Origin: Mixophyes australis | Lineage: Eukaryota > Chordata > Amphibia > Anura > Limnodynastidae | Direction of reading: 5' to 3' | Length of the DNA: 64,000 nt | Assembly (NCBI GenBank): GCA_036250195.1 | Contig: JAVHZZ010000002.1 | Location: 63,819,705 to 63,883,704, forward strand | Shown: piece after piece, positions 12,055 to 23,714 of the stretch | Numbering within the stretch: position 1 is the first letter of the stretch | Layout of the letters: every line of letters begins with the position of its first letter | Notes under the pieces: model-generated | Seen by the model: only the letters and a program-made list of their open reading frames with translations | The model's database searches: none | Told to the model about the DNA's origin: nothing | Made by a program: the position numbers and the translations under genes

Positions 12055-13420
12055 ATCACGTATGTAGCATGGGATTATGGGATGGGTTATAGAAGGAAAA
12101 AAGTTTTCTCAGCTAAATATTTACTGTATGGTTCCATCACGCATCGCACCAGTTTTGTTCTGTGTGCTTCATTGTGTTCCTTGGTTTCCCTATGTTACCG
12201 CTATCTGCTGTTCAGCTTGGTGTTCCTCTCTCATCAGACGCCATCTTGCCTAGTCTACTGCGCAGGCACTACCCTGGGAAAATTCAAACCTCTGCTCAGC
12301 GGTGATTGGATCGTCTGCAGCCAGTTTCCTTTATAAGGGCCCTCCTCCATTTAATGAGTGTCAGATCATCAGGTCTCCCTACTTGATTGGAAGCATCTCC
12401 TCTGACTCTCATTCAGCTACTCCTGTTGTTCCTGGCTAGTGCTGCTTACCACTTCTCAGCGTTACCTGTGCAGCTCACTGCTTCTCAGCCTACACTGATA
12501 CAGCTCTCCGCTTCTCAGCTTTACCTGTGGCTTCATTGCAGAGCATCACTCATCATTGGTCCAGTTCCAGAGTTATACACCTGTGTGGATCTCAGTGCTA
12601 TTGTTCACTGCAGTTCATTGCTTCAACCGAATAATTGGTTCAGCCTACCTTACAGTCTAAATCTGTGGCTTCACTGCAGAGCATCACTCATCACCGGTCC
12701 AGTTCCAGAGTGGTTCACCTGTGTGGATCTCAGTGCTCCAGCTCTCTGCAGTTCATCTCCTTACTACTACTTCCCCTCTGCCTTACAGTGGATCTCTGGT
12801 TCCGCACATTATCTGCTCTGCGCCCCCTTGAGGACTGCAAATTGCGGTTGAGAGCAGCTAAGACCATATTCCCTTGCGGGAATCCCTGGTGAATACCTCT
12901 CCTCCGTTAGACTCCGCACTTCTCTGTGAGTAGACTGTCACTCGAGCAGAGGTCAGGACCATTCCAATTATCTTTCTTTCGTGACAGGTTCATAAAATCT
13001 ATAGGAGTCTATTTATGACCCCAGCAGGGTAACCATCAATATGTATAGCTGCAAATCGCAATGGTACATAAAGAATTACCGCTGCAATTTACTATGCCAG
13101 GGCTGCTCCTGGAGGCCAGCATTGAGCCCGCTCCAACACAAAGTTTTTCCCTCTTCACCGGCCTAATGCTGCTGGCGATTGGAGAAAGTGCTTTGCGCAT
13201 AGCGCTTTCCTGGTGAGGGATCCAGTTAAGCTGTAGAGGCTTTAGCTGAATTAGATTAAAAAAAAAACCAATACAGCTATTCTGAAATTAACAAATGCTG
13301 CTGTCCCCATAGAGGTCTATGAGAACAGTGGTAAGCTCCAATAATTAGGTTAATGGTGGAGAAATCTATGATTTCTCGATGTTATCACTTTGATAGATAA
13401 CAAAAAAGGGTGAAAGAGCC
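12055..13420. other. unclassified repeat with internal duplication
   Basis: Between the hAT-like unit and the DIRS element lies repetitive DNA rich in CTTCTCAG and TTACCTGTG words. A block of about 83 bp (starting TGTGGCTTCATTGCAGAGCA) at 12526-12608 recurs at 12664-12746, an offset of 138 bp. The open frames at 12387-12892 overlap one another in different phases and are dictated by the duplication. The style resembles the leader of a retroelement, but I cannot assign it. From about 13000 to 13420 I see only AT-rich non-coding DNA. Confidence 0.5.
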
Positions 13421-13857
13421 TTTTCTCTTTCCTACCACTGGGGGACACTGCAATGCACATTGGGGTATAGTAGTGGGTATGGGAGTTCAGGCACTAAAAC
13501 TTTATGGTTTTTACTTCCCTCCTCTACTATGCCCTTCTTCTCCTGGAGAACTCAGTCTTTTTTTAGTGCCTTAGGAGTCAGGTCTTTAGGGTATAGGCTC
13601 CTGTCTATACCCAGTCTAGTTAGATATTTGACACGTTTTTATTTTATTTTTTATCTCTATTTAAGGCACCAGCGGGGATCGATCCCAAGACCCAGAGGGG
13701 GTGAACAGTCCTGGACTTCCTTCACTCTGATCCCTGCATAAGGTAAGAAGTGGCTGATGCCCTATATCTTCCTTGCGCTGTTTTTGCCGGCACTTCCATC
13801 CCCTAGTCACGAGCAGTTAGGTGCTGAATTAGAGTCATGCAGCCATTAGGGCTTTAG

Positions 13858-14958
13858 GTGCCCACAGAGGTAAATCAAGGGGGCACAGTAGAAATAAGTC
13901 GCGCGGTTGAGATACAGGGATCTATCTCTTCCCGTCGACGAACTGCGGTGGGCCCAGACCATTTTCAGTTCAGGGCCCTTCCCTTTGGCCTGGCGTCAGC
14001 TCCTCGAGTATTCACCAAGATCATGGCGAGCATGCTAAGACAGAAGGGAATCACTGTAGTTCCCTATCTAGACGATCTTCTTCTGAAGGCTCCGTCGGCA
14101 GAAATATTGTCTTGTCAGGTGCAGACCACGATGGAGTTTTTGGAAGCCCATGGATGGATCCTAAATGTTCCAAAATCCTCCCTCATCCCAGCTCAGCGCA
14201 TGCGCTTTCTGGGGTTACTGTTCGACACGGTGTCGCAGAGAGTCTTTCTACCTCAGGACAAGATCAGCGCCCTCCAGCGCAAAACCAGGAATCTGTTGGC
14301 TCGTCCTCAGGTGTCCATGCTCAGCTGCATGAAGCTGCTGGGGACTATGATGTCAGTGTACAAAGCGGTCCCATTCGCCCAGTTCCATTCCCGTTCTCTC
14401 CAGCTGGAGATCCTTCGGAAGTGGTCGGGGTCTCACGATCAGCTAGACAGGCAGATCATCCGCCTGTCGAGACCGACTCGTCTTTCTCTGACGTGGTTAT
14501 CCACGAAAAATCTGGACACGGGTCAGTCCCTCCAATCGGGCCTCTGGACCTTAGTTACCACAGACGCAAGTCTTTTAGGCTGGGGGGGGGGTGTCACAGG
14601 ATCCTTAAGGTTTCTGGGTCTCTGGTCTCCCCAGGGAACTGTTTTTCCAATCAATGTATTGGAGCTCAGGGCAGTTCTCAGAACCTTGTTGGAGGCTCAG
14701 AGGTTCCTGGTAGGGAAGCCTCTTCAGATTCAATCGGACAATGCCACGGCCGTGGCATACATAAACCATCAAGGAGGAACTCGCAGCGTGAGGGCCATGC
14801 AGGAAACAGCCAGGATTATGTTATGGGCGGAGAGCCATGTACCTCGGATGTCGGCTGTATACATTCCAGGCCTAGAAAATTGGGAAGCCGATTTTCTCAG
14901 CAGACAAAAGTTCATCCAGGCGAATGGTCTCTGTGCAAGGAGACCTTTGCTCTCCTAG
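13858..14958 (+). pseudogene. DIRS reverse transcriptase-RNase H (N-truncated)
   Basis: This 366-codon frame carries the C-terminal part of a reverse transcriptase and a complete RNase H domain. Residues 36-46 (FQFRALPFGLA) and YLDD at residues 70-73 mark the RT palm; the fingers and much of the upstream palm are absent, probably by an internal deletion just upstream. The RNase H acidic residues are all present: D236 in TTDAS, E269 in LELRAV, D294 in QSDNA and D345 in EADFLSR. The family copies its RNA into a circular intermediate that the element's recombinase then inserts. The frame ends in a shift near 14955, and the same protein continues in the next phase to 15101 (LVQHWGMQEIDLMAF) and then in another from about 15120 (VAPYWPGRAWF), both typical of DIRS pol. 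It is a broken copy rather than a working gene. Confidence 0.9.
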
Positions 14959-15299
14959 TTCAACACTGGGGAATGCAGGAAATTGACCTCATGGCTTTCA
15001 GGCTGAATCATCAGGTTCCCCTGTACTGCGCCAGATCTCGCGACCCTCTGGCTCATGCCTCCGACGCCATGGCCATTCCATGGCGGTTCAGACTTGTGTA
15101 ACTGTTTCCACCAATCCCCTTGCTGTCGCGGGTTCTGAAGAAACTAAAGATAGAGCGGGTTCCCGCCATCTTAGTAGCCCCTTATTGGCCTGGCAGGGCG
15201 TGGTTCTCAGACATTCTAAAAATGTCCACGGGACCGCCGTTTCGTCTGCCCATGCGGCCAGACCTTCTGGTTCAGGGCCCCCTTCTTTTCCACGATTTA

Positions 15300-16345
15300 A
15301 ATAGTCTAGCTTTGACGGCATGGCGATTGAATCTTTAGTCCTTAAGGCAAAGGGGTTCTCATCTCGGGTTGTTAACAACATGATCAGGGCTAGAAAGTCA
15401 TCTTCCTCCGCCATATATCACAGACTCTGGAAAATATACATTCTCTTTGCGAGTCTCAGGGTGTCCATACTTCCAGGTTTAGCCTGCCCAGGTTGTTGGC
15501 CTTCTTGCAGGAGGGTCTTGATAAAGGACTCCGTTTTGGATTGCTTATAGTACAGGTGTCAGAGCTCTCTATTTTCAGAGAAAGCTGGCGTCTCTCAGCG
15601 AGGTCCAGACCTTCTTGCAGGGGGTTCTTCATATTCAGCCACCGTTTACTCATCCGGTGGAACCCTGGAACTTAAATCTGGTGCTCAGGGCTCTTTGCCT
15701 TCCGCCATTTGAGCCTCTTCAGATGGCAGAATTACACCATCTCACTTGGAAGACGGTTTTTCTCTTAGCTATTTCACCTGCTAGGAGAGTGTCGGAGCTG
15801 GCAGCTCTTTGTTGCTCTTCTCCTTTTCTTGTGTTCCACGAGTATAGGGCGGTGCTTCACACAAAACCCTCCGTTTGTTCTAAAGGTCGTCTCTAGGTTC
15901 TATTTGACTCGAGAGATTGTAGTTCCGGCGTTCCAGCCTGGTTCGCCTTCCCCTTCCACGTCTTCTGATTCCTTGGATTATGACTTAAAGTTGCTGGATG
16001 TAGTCCGGGCTCTCCGGTTTTATGTAGACCGTACAGCTTCAGTACACAAGACAAAGGATCTTTTTGTCTTGTATAATGCAAAAAAGCGCGGCTGGCCAGC
16101 GTCTAAACATGCTATTGCTCGGTGGATCACTTCTACCATCAGTCTGGCATATGTCCGAGCATCTAAGCCTATTCCTCATTTGCTGAGAGCGCACTCTACC
16201 AGGGCAGTTGGTGCTTCTTGGGCGGATCGTCATGGTGCTTCAGCAGAAAGTGGCCACTTGGTCATCTGCTCATACCTTTGCTAAGTTCTACAGATTGCAA
16301 GCGTTCGCATCCTCAGATGCGAGTTTTGGCCGAAAAGTGTTGCGC
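15300..16345 (+). pseudogene. DIRS tyrosine recombinase (fragmented)
   Basis: A tyrosine recombinase is spread over at least three phases. The core starts near 15320 (SRVVNNMIRARKSSSS). The first catalytic arginine lies in ISPARRVSELAAL at about 15770-15805, the H-x-x-R box in LRAHSTRAVGASWA at about 16180-16220, and the nucleophilic tyrosine in HTFAKFYRL with TAC at 16289-16291. So the Arg, His, Arg and Tyr positions can all be located, but they are not in one frame: shifts fall near 15550, 15830 and 16240. In DIRS elements this enzyme inserts the circular DNA copy without making target duplications, which agrees with none being visible here. The gene overlaps the end of pol and stops about 50 bp before the right inverted terminus. 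Confidence 0.85.
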
Positions 16346-16436
16346 GCAGCAGTTCTAGAGCGTTCCCTCCCTTAGGGGCAGCTTTGGTATGTCCCCAATG
16401 TGTCGCAGTGTCCCCCAGTGGTAGGAAAGAGAAAAT

Positions 16437-17696
16437 AAGATTTTTACTCACCGTAAAATCTATTTTTTGCCAGTGTTTACATTGGCATTTTGGCTCTTTG
16501 TCGCTTCTTAAATAGATCACATAGTAAAGTAGTACTTTACAGAGTAATCTTTGACTAATAACCTATTAAAGTAATTTTATCATTTTCTAATAAGCATTGT
16601 CTAAGTGATTTCTTGTGTTTCCAAAGCACAAACCAATTATGTAGCAGATGCAAAAGTTTTAGCAGTTCAATACATAATTATAATACAGTACAGCCGATAC
16701 CAAAGATACATACATACCGACGCGCCCGCCTGCGCTCCGCTGGTACCAGCTACAGTACTTCAGTCCAGAAGACTGTGGTCAGAGATGACTGCAGCTGGTC
16801 CCAGCAAAGCTGTATTATATACACTCAGTGTTACAGAGAAAACAATACAGATGATGTGGCTTGCTTCTATAGGTGCAGGCTTCAGGAGGGTCCAGTGTAA
16901 TGCAGGTCATAGGCAGTTCAATAAACCCCCTCCAAGGGTGAGGGTCAACATTCCAGATGATTCTCCCACCCAGAAACCAGTTTAAGCTAGTCTATTTACA
17001 TTACACAGTCAGTAAAATTTTAAACATTTATTCCCTAATATCGCTAACTAGAGTATGCAATGTGCGATTCCTTCGGCGAATGAACCGGACAACTGTGGAC
17101 ACATAGTGGATTAAAATGATACTAAACATGACATGTTTCCTGTAACCTGAACCTTAAATATCACTAAAGTGTACATATAACCTTAATATATATATAACTA
17201 TAAACGAAATACCATCTACTCATAAATCACTGTGTAATGGAACCATTATAGATATGAAATATATAAATAAATGAATGAGAAAGTGCAAGTGTATGTTTGC
17301 GTATTTTATCTTGCGATCGCGCCATGCCACATGTTATGTGGCATACTGATTGCAATTGCACGGTAAAACATTATTAACCAATATACTTTCGCTCATCCAG
17401 TTATACGACTTCGATAGTTTATTATACTATAAAAGGGTAAAACTATCACCTTAAAGATTTTATATGCAGGATCTCAGTATCACGTTTCATTGCTCAGTAA
17501 TGTAAGTCCCCCTTGGTGTATGACCATGCTGTCTATAGATCCCAGACAGGTTACCATAAGAGAGAGTCTTGATCCTAGAAACAATTTTTACTTTTACTAC
17601 AGACCATATACCTCTAGAGCTTGAAGATAACCTTTTGTATGCCATTCAAGGTTGCAATAAAACATGTAATGCATTATTTGGAAGGGTACAGTGTAT
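16437..17696. other. unclassified AT-rich DNA
   Basis: No supportable gene. At 16441-16480 a TTTTTACTCACCGTAAAATC segment adjoins the DIRS terminus and may be part of it. At 16569-16673 lies a copy of a repeat that recurs inverted at 29858-29960. The frames near 16600-16985 show no recognisable domain. Confidence 0.5.
16569..16673 (+). repeat. dispersed repeat, inverted partner at 29858-29960
   Basis: The segment starting TATTAAAGTAATTTTATCAT and ending AGCAGTTCAAT matches the reverse complement of 29858-29960 with scattered changes and small indels. The pair is oriented like inverted termini and brackets 13.4 kb, including the provirus, but I see no clear target duplication. They may simply be two copies of a dispersed element. 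Confidence 0.6.
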
Positions 17697-17700
17697 GATA

Positions 17701-18156
17701 TGTTAAAGTAATAATTTAATTTCTTCAGCAAAAGAAACTTTAAGAATAAAATTATTATCACTCTCATTTTCAGTCTCTGAAAACTCTGTCCGTTCACAGA
17801 CCAGACACTTTTTTATCAATCACAAAAGTAGGTGGTATTACAGTTCACAAATGTCATATTACAATTGGCTGAGATGGCATATAGGCGTGTCTTGGTCCTT
17901 TTTGCTCCCCTGGATTCAATGAAGGTTTTGGAGAAATTCTTCCAACTCTTTGTTCACCATCTCTTATTAGAAACATCTGTTCTTTAAATTAACTCCTTCA
18001 TTCCTGTTCATCTCCTTCTCATCAGCTCACACGCAAGGAACCAAAAGACATAATCAAACCACATCAAATATAAATGATATACTAAAATAAGATAAAACAA
18101 TGTAAATATTTTCATGTGAATAAATTGTCTTCCTCCAAAATAAAACCTCTTTGACA
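17701..18156 (-). repeat. 3' LTR of the provirus
   Basis: This copy matches 23715-24210 over most of its length but lacks about 44 bp that the other LTR carries at roughly 23768-23812. On the minus strand it starts TGTCAAAGAGGTTTTATTTT directly after the polypurine tract and ends ATTACTTTAACA, giving TG...CA termini. Several substitutions separate the two LTRs, so the insertion is not recent. Confidence 0.88.
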
Positions 18157-18167
18157 GTCCCCCGTTT
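18157..18167 (-). promoter_or_regulatory. polypurine tract
   Basis: On the minus strand AAACGGGGGAC lies immediately before the TGTC start of the 3' LTR. This is the position and composition of the plus-strand DNA synthesis primer in retroviruses. Confidence 0.8.
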
Positions 18168-18184
18168 GATAGTTCTCTAAACTA

Positions 18185-18379
18185 TCACACAATATTATGA
18201 TTATGAGGTTTAATTTGTTCATACAGTTCTATAATTTCTTCCCCTATATTATTCACTCTCTTAATTTCTCTACTCAATGTTTTCTTACAAAATTTCAACA
18301 GTACTGGTATACATTTTAATACAAAATAGATAACTAACAATATTCCTAATATAAAGAGAAGAAATCTCCTTTGTTTCAT
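18185..18379 (-). pseudogene. env C-terminal remnant (membrane span and tail)
   Basis: A 64-codon minus frame ends about 20 bp before the polypurine tract. Its first half is strongly hydrophobic (LLFILGILLVIYFVL, residues about 7-21), followed by a basic and charged tail with cysteines. The location just upstream of the 3' LTR and the membrane-span-then-tail pattern fit the end of a retroviral transmembrane Env subunit. No Env ectodomain could be identified upstream in one frame, so the assignment rests on position and hydrophobicity. Confidence 0.5.
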
Positions 18380-19872
18380 ATTTCATCTGTAATATTACAA
18401 AATAACCTCTTGTTTGTCCAGTAAAATAATTTAAGACCAATCTATGTTCTATTAACTATATTTTGAAAACTTGAAGCTCTTTTGCAACATAACAAAAGGT
18501 TTCATCATACACATTTGATATTTTATCAATCAATGTAGCTAAACCTTAGATATAAAATCAATTCACATTTCTATGTGCAATGCCTATAACTTTAAATGTA
18601 ATCCATACTTGTACACCAGTTGATTCACTAATAAGTTGTGATACTGGTTATTGTTCACTCTTTTCATCACTTCTTTCCTTTCTTTTTATAGTCAATTATC
18701 TATTAAATACTTTTGCGATACAATTTCCTTTAAATCGTTTTTTGTAAATACATTAACAACTGGAATCACCTAATCCAGATAATATATTCTACCTTAATTC
18801 AATGGTATACACTTATATGCCTTACTTCCATATTTGTAATATATTATCTAATAAAATACATGTTATTGCTACATGTAATATATCTATGTATACAATATCT
18901 ATAAACTTTCCGTACTTGTTTTTCTCTAACTGCTCTTTACAATCACCATCTTGTAACATTATAATATTGTATTTTCATGCTACTATTCCCAAAGATATCT
19001 TTGATCCAATATATCTAAATTTTAGATTTATTTTTGAATGCAGGACTTTTCCCAATATTACCTAGATGTTCATTTCTCTCATCTAAAGGTCTATTAGTAA
19101 AATAAATACATATAACACTTTCAGTCAATACATGTGGCAACAATTTTAAATAAAGAGGTCGTGTTTTATTATAGTTCCCAGCAACTGGTCTTTCCTCTGG
19201 GAAAATGTGCAACTCTGTAAGATTTAAAGGTATTGGCAACAGTTCAACATATTGGTGTCCATGTAGTGTATGTGTACATATCCAACAATTAGTTTAATTG
19301 CTCGTCCTATCATACCATTGTACACATTTTCAGGAGGTTATTACAATATTGACATATACATATTTTAGTTGACAGTCTCTCATTACAATCTTCAGGTTCA
19401 TCTCCAATTACTTATCTTTTAAGTCTACCTAATATGTGTCATTATTGTTTGTGTTATTAGTTATGAGTAAAATGAATGATGAAGACAGTTCTGATTCTCT
19501 ATTTTTACGACTATATGCCCCCATTTTCTCAAAACCACTACCGGATCTTACCATCAGGTCCTCATAACCAAATGACCATAAAAAATAATATAAGGTATAA
19601 CAATAAAAATAAATCATGCCTATAGCAGTGACAACAATAATAATAAGGATATTTTCCTTTGACTTCTGGGTCAGATTCTTCTTCCCGAATCACATCTTTA
19701 TCCAAGTCCTGAAACAAAATTGTTATATATGGTTCCAAAACTTTATTAGTCTCTGCGTCTTTTCAGGTCACTGTCGGATCGACTACCTTCTTGCAGTGGG
19801 ATATGTGAATCCAAGTATCTTATTTCAGCAACTTTCAATGCTGTGGTTATTCCCATCGATCTGTCAAATAAC

Positions 19873-20050
19873 TAGGGGCCTGATTCATTAAGGATCTTAA
19901 CTTGAGAAACTTTTTATTTCAGTCTCCTAGACAAAACCATGTAACAATGCAAGGGGTGCAAATTAGGATTGTGTTTTGCACATAAGTTAAATACTGACTG
20001 TTTTTTCGTGTATCACACAAATACTTGATAGCTTATCTGTACTCTGAAAT
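19873..20050. mobile_element. MITE-like repeat, family B copy 1
   Basis: Starts GGGGCCTGATTCATTAAGG and shares ACAAAACCATGT(A/T)(A/G)CAATGCAAG with the segment at 54473-54640. Only a left end is seen here; no matching inverted end is visible, so it may be truncated. It sits inside the provirus, between the env and pol remnants. Confidence 0.6.
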
Positions 20051-20062
20051 TTAAAGTTGATA

Positions 20063-20192
20063 TTTGTGAGTCAGACCATAGGCTGCTTCTGCCAGTGCTG
20101 GTAGGTAAGCCTTTGGGGCCACTGATCTATCTTTACCATCTTTCCATGTACCATTGGTATCTTGTACACATCCCTTCAACTTCCAGAGGGCC
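20063..20192 (-). pseudogene. pol remnant, integrase N-terminal region
   Basis: On the minus strand about 43 codons read through GTWKDGKDRSVAPKAYLPAL and then AEAAYGLTHK. The pattern (Trp, short glycine-rich loop, VAPKA.LP, then a GLTH ending with the first zinc-binding histidine) resembles the junction of RNase H and integrase in gamma- and epsilon-type retroviral Pol. It is cut off downstream by the MITE-like repeat ending at 20050, and no integrase catalytic core was found. Confidence 0.55.
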
Positions 20193-20471
20193 AATTCCTG
20201 TGAATAACAAAACTTTTACATTCTGATTAATTTCTGATCAGTAATTAACTGAAACAACAACAAATTCAAGTCCTGTGAAGAAATGTTAATTAGTAATGGA
20301 CTTCTTACTACACCTATTGTAACTTCATCTGTCCTTTCATTACCTAATGCAATTGATCAGTATTACTTGTGTGATCTTAACACTTAATCACTGCTGCCTG
20401 CAATGACATCTGAATAGCATCTAGCATCTTCTTCACATGGTGAAAATATGCTATCGAAGTACCTACTACAG

Positions 20472-20583
20472 TTAGACAATCTCTGCGCCACCACAGTGCA
20501 TAGAATACATATCTACTATCTGTAGATGTTTAATACTTTTACCTTGCACCAACTCACACACTGCTGTGAGTGCTACTTGCATA
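20472..20583 (-). pseudogene. pol remnant, RNase H fragment
   Basis: About 35 minus codons (QVALTAVCELVQGKSIKHLQ onwards) resemble the RNase H helix and following strand of retroviral Pol, where the family has an ALT.A..LA.GK block followed by a TDSRYAF box. The aspartate box here has drifted (IVDMYSMH). It lies upstream of the integrase remnant on the same strand, in the expected order and about 300 bp away. Confidence 0.45.
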
Positions 20584-21081
20584 TCTTATTCATAATGTTC
20601 CAATCTCATTTTATCTATGATAACTACCATCTGTATAAAAAAATTATACCTACTCCTAGTAAGTGTGTATCCTCAATGTCAGATCTAGCAGTAAAGGTTC
20701 TAGTCCAAAAGTTCCATACAGTCATAAAAAGGCATTAATTCATCAAAAATTTCATATACTTATCAGTACTCTCATCCACCCTCTGTGCATTCCTATGCAC
20801 ACTAATTAAGAACATAACAGTATTAAAGATATTACACCAACAAATGGTAATATAAAGAAAAGCCATAAGATCTCATTTACAATTTACGAATCTGGCAGCG
20901 AAGACTTGTCATGTTTGTGCAAAATTCATCAAGAGCAAAACAGGATACGGTATAAAACGAAATAATTTAAGTACTAGATATTTTACTTTATCCATGAATA
21001 ATGCTACAGTTGCAACTACTTTTAAACAGATTGACAATGAATGAGCGTCTATGTCTAAATTCATCACTATAATAAACAATA

Positions 21082-21270
21082 GGGTGTAAATGTATGAACC
21101 TCCGAATTCTTCAACTCCGGCGAGTTCAGCATCTTCAGCGCTTAAATTTAAAGCGGCGCTGCCTTGCAAAGGGAAACTTCCCTTTACAAGGCAGCGCCGC
21201 TTTAAATTTAAGCGCTGAAGAAGCTGAACTCGCCGGAGTTGAAGAATCTGGAGGTTCATACATTTACCCC
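21082..21270. mobile_element. palindromic MITE, near-perfect hairpin
   Basis: The 189 bp unit is one long inverted repeat with arms of about 90 bp. The left arm runs GGGTGTAAATGTATGAACCT and so on to AAGCGGCGCTGCCTTG, the right arm is its reverse complement with only a few changes, and a short AAGGGAAACTTCCCTT-type loop lies between them. It is flanked by TA on both sides (21080-21081 and 21271-21272), compatible with a Tc1/mariner-type target. It lies inside the provirus and is therefore younger. An apparent minus frame across it (20909-21310) results from the palindrome. Confidence 0.85.
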
Positions 21271-22129
21271 TAGGTCTTTGATAGTTTCCATGTAAACTCC
21301 AGCTACACATCCCTAGAAAAATGTGATCTTGTGATTTATTTAGCGACTAGTGCATATGCAGAATAACTTGCACTCTTTCTGAGGAAAGATGTGTCAGTCC
21401 TTGGGTCTAGCAATAACCCAAATACTTAACCTGAACAGGCAAAATTGCAATTTATTTCTGAAAACCATGTAGCCATGTTGATATAGGAATATTAACAGCT
21501 AAAATTAGTGTCTACAAAGACTCTAAAAAACAAAAAAATAAAAGTAAGTTATTAACATATAAGATAAATACAAAATCACAGTGTGATATAAAAGTCTCAG
21601 GAGAATCAGACAATAAAATTAATAGTTCAACATCTAAAGTTTTCTGCTGTTGGTCAGAAATCTGCACATGTGTTTTTTTTCTTCATGTGTTTTTTTTTCT
21701 TCAAAGCCCATGGCCCCCCTTCTCTTTCTGCCAGGCACAAAGGGACCTTCCACTACGAGTGAAAGGTGTGGGGGATGGGTCTGTGTTTCTCTGTCCTAAC
21801 AAAAAAACAACAATAGGAATAATTCTTGTCGACATGTAAAATAGTTACCAGACATTTTTAGGTGTGGTTCACAAATACATTGAATATTTTAAAATTATTG
21901 GGCTATTAATTCTCTGTTTGTCTAAAGGATTTTAATTGAACAGTCAAAAATGTATACTTCAAATCTTCCTTTTTCTTATTAATATTAATATATCACGATT
22001 AATGATCAACTCTAATTTCCACAAATTCTTACTCCTACACTTTAGGGTTGCAATTTGAAGAATGCTTCTCAATGTTTCTGCTAACACTTCAGCTCCAAAC
22101 TTTAACAGCCATTTATCTATGCCCTATGT

Positions 22130-22131
<2 letters not shown>

Positions 22132-22186
<55 letters not shown>

Positions 22187-22187
22187 A
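22132..22187. repeat. (TA)n microsatellite
   Basis: About 56 bp of nearly pure alternating TA with one interruption, inside the provirus interior. Confidence 0.95.
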
Positions 22188-23690
22188 CCTATACCCATCT
22201 AATGTGACATTTTAGCCACATCTTATGCATAATAATCCTTAAAAGATTTACTATTCTTTAGCTTAATCATGAAAAGTTTATATTAATCAACAGGAGAAAA
22301 TACATAATTAGCAACACAATAATATTAAATATTAGTAATTTTAGTATGATCAAAAGTGTCATTCATGCACAGCATTTAGAATTATCACAAAATTGAACAG
22401 TGTCCCTGAGGCATGGAAATTTCCAAGACCCATAATAAATTTCTGACAACCTAACAAATATGAGCTTTTTTGTTTTGTTTTGGTTATTTTTAAATTAAAT
22501 TTACAGTTAACTATTTCTGATATACTAAAACAGCCCCTGCGCCATCTATTGGTTACTTCTAGTATTGCAGCCACTCCCTATTAAACTATTTGTATTGGGA
22601 TAATTCTCCAACTATTTTATTGTTTTCATGTGTCTTTTCAGACATAACTGTTTCAGAATCACCTATATCAGATTTAGGTGACTGTAAAACACTTTTTTTT
22701 TTATCAGTTCTTAGCCCTTTCACTCTGTCAAACAATACTTCAGTATGCCAATAGCTTTGTTCTCTGATTTTTCAATTTCTCAATTTCTGTTTGCACATTA
22801 TCCAAAATATTTTTATCAAAGGACCCTGCACTGGAAACTGCTTATCACAATGATTAGTCATATTCATACAGCCTTACACAAATCACTCAAAACACATTTT
22901 TGTTTTGTAGCCCTGCAGTTCTACAAACATATAACTTCTATGTATATAACTTTTTCTATCTAAATGGACAATCTATTTCTCATACTTTACTGAGGATTTA
23001 TCCCCCGCAGGACATAAATTGCTCATTATATTTTATATTCATCTTTATTTTATTTTCATTTTATTTTTTTGTTTTTTAAGAACTGGACCCTGCAGTACAC
23101 AAGTCCAATTTTCTCAAGTTGAATGCATCCCGCAGTGCACAATCAATCGATAATAACCCCGCAGTTCCACTATCCAGAAAATCCATTAGGCCTCACGTCT
23201 GAGAGATAGCCTCAATCTCAACACTGTATTCAGTGACTACGTAGATTTATTAACTCTTTATTTTATTTCTTAACTTCTCAACACTCATTAACACACACTC
23301 ATACTCAGATAAGCAACTCACAAAAGCAGCTTCCCCTGAATTCAGGCAAATATTTTATATTGCCTACATTTCAATAACAGAAATACATATGATGTACTGT
23401 TTAGCAAAGTAGCAGACAGAAAAATGTAACACTTTAAACTCATACTTTTAAATTCTAAAACAGTTACTATAGACAAAAATAATAAGCTAAAAGTTCTAAT
23501 TTCTGCAACGCAAATTTCATTTGAAAAAAACACACAAAATAACCAGTTTGCAATCTATGGTGTACATTCTTTTTCTATTTCAAAAGGATCGGCAATAACT
23601 TACCTTCCTTTATAAAAGAGAAAATCGTCAACCATACATTTAAAAACTAGAAATCCAAATGTCCCTTTTCCAAATCGAATCATGTTGAGA

Positions 23691-23710
23691 AATCTCAGCG
23701 ATTGCCTCCA
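23691..23710 (-). promoter_or_regulatory. primer-binding site, tRNA-Thr-like
   Basis: On the minus strand TGGAGGCAATCGCTGAGATT begins 4 bp after the end of the 5' LTR. A vertebrate tRNA-Thr 3' end would pair with TGGAGGC followed by a CCGCTGGGATT-type T-stem; the match is complete over the first eight bases and again over CGCTG and GATT, with a small indel and one change. The position is exactly where minus-strand synthesis is primed. The tRNA identity is recalled rather than searched. Confidence 0.6.
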
Positions 23711-23714
23711 ATTT

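Larger units (their letters stand above)
13421..16436 (+). mobile_element. DIRS-type retroelement, internally deleted
   Basis: The ends are inverted copies: TTTTCTCTTTCCTACCACTG followed by GGGGACACTGCAATGCACATTGGGG at 13421-13465, and the reverse complement of that sequence at 16391-16435. Inside, in order, are a YLDD reverse transcriptase, an RNase H and a tyrosine recombinase, which is the DIRS layout; no integrase of the DDE type is seen. At 3.0 kb it is well short of the 5-6 kb usual for the group. Gag and the first part of RT are missing, as the frame enters RT just before the ALPFG motif. The downstream frames are broken by shifts, so the copy is dead. A pyrimidine-rich leader (13466-13857) precedes the first long frame. 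Confidence 0.9.
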
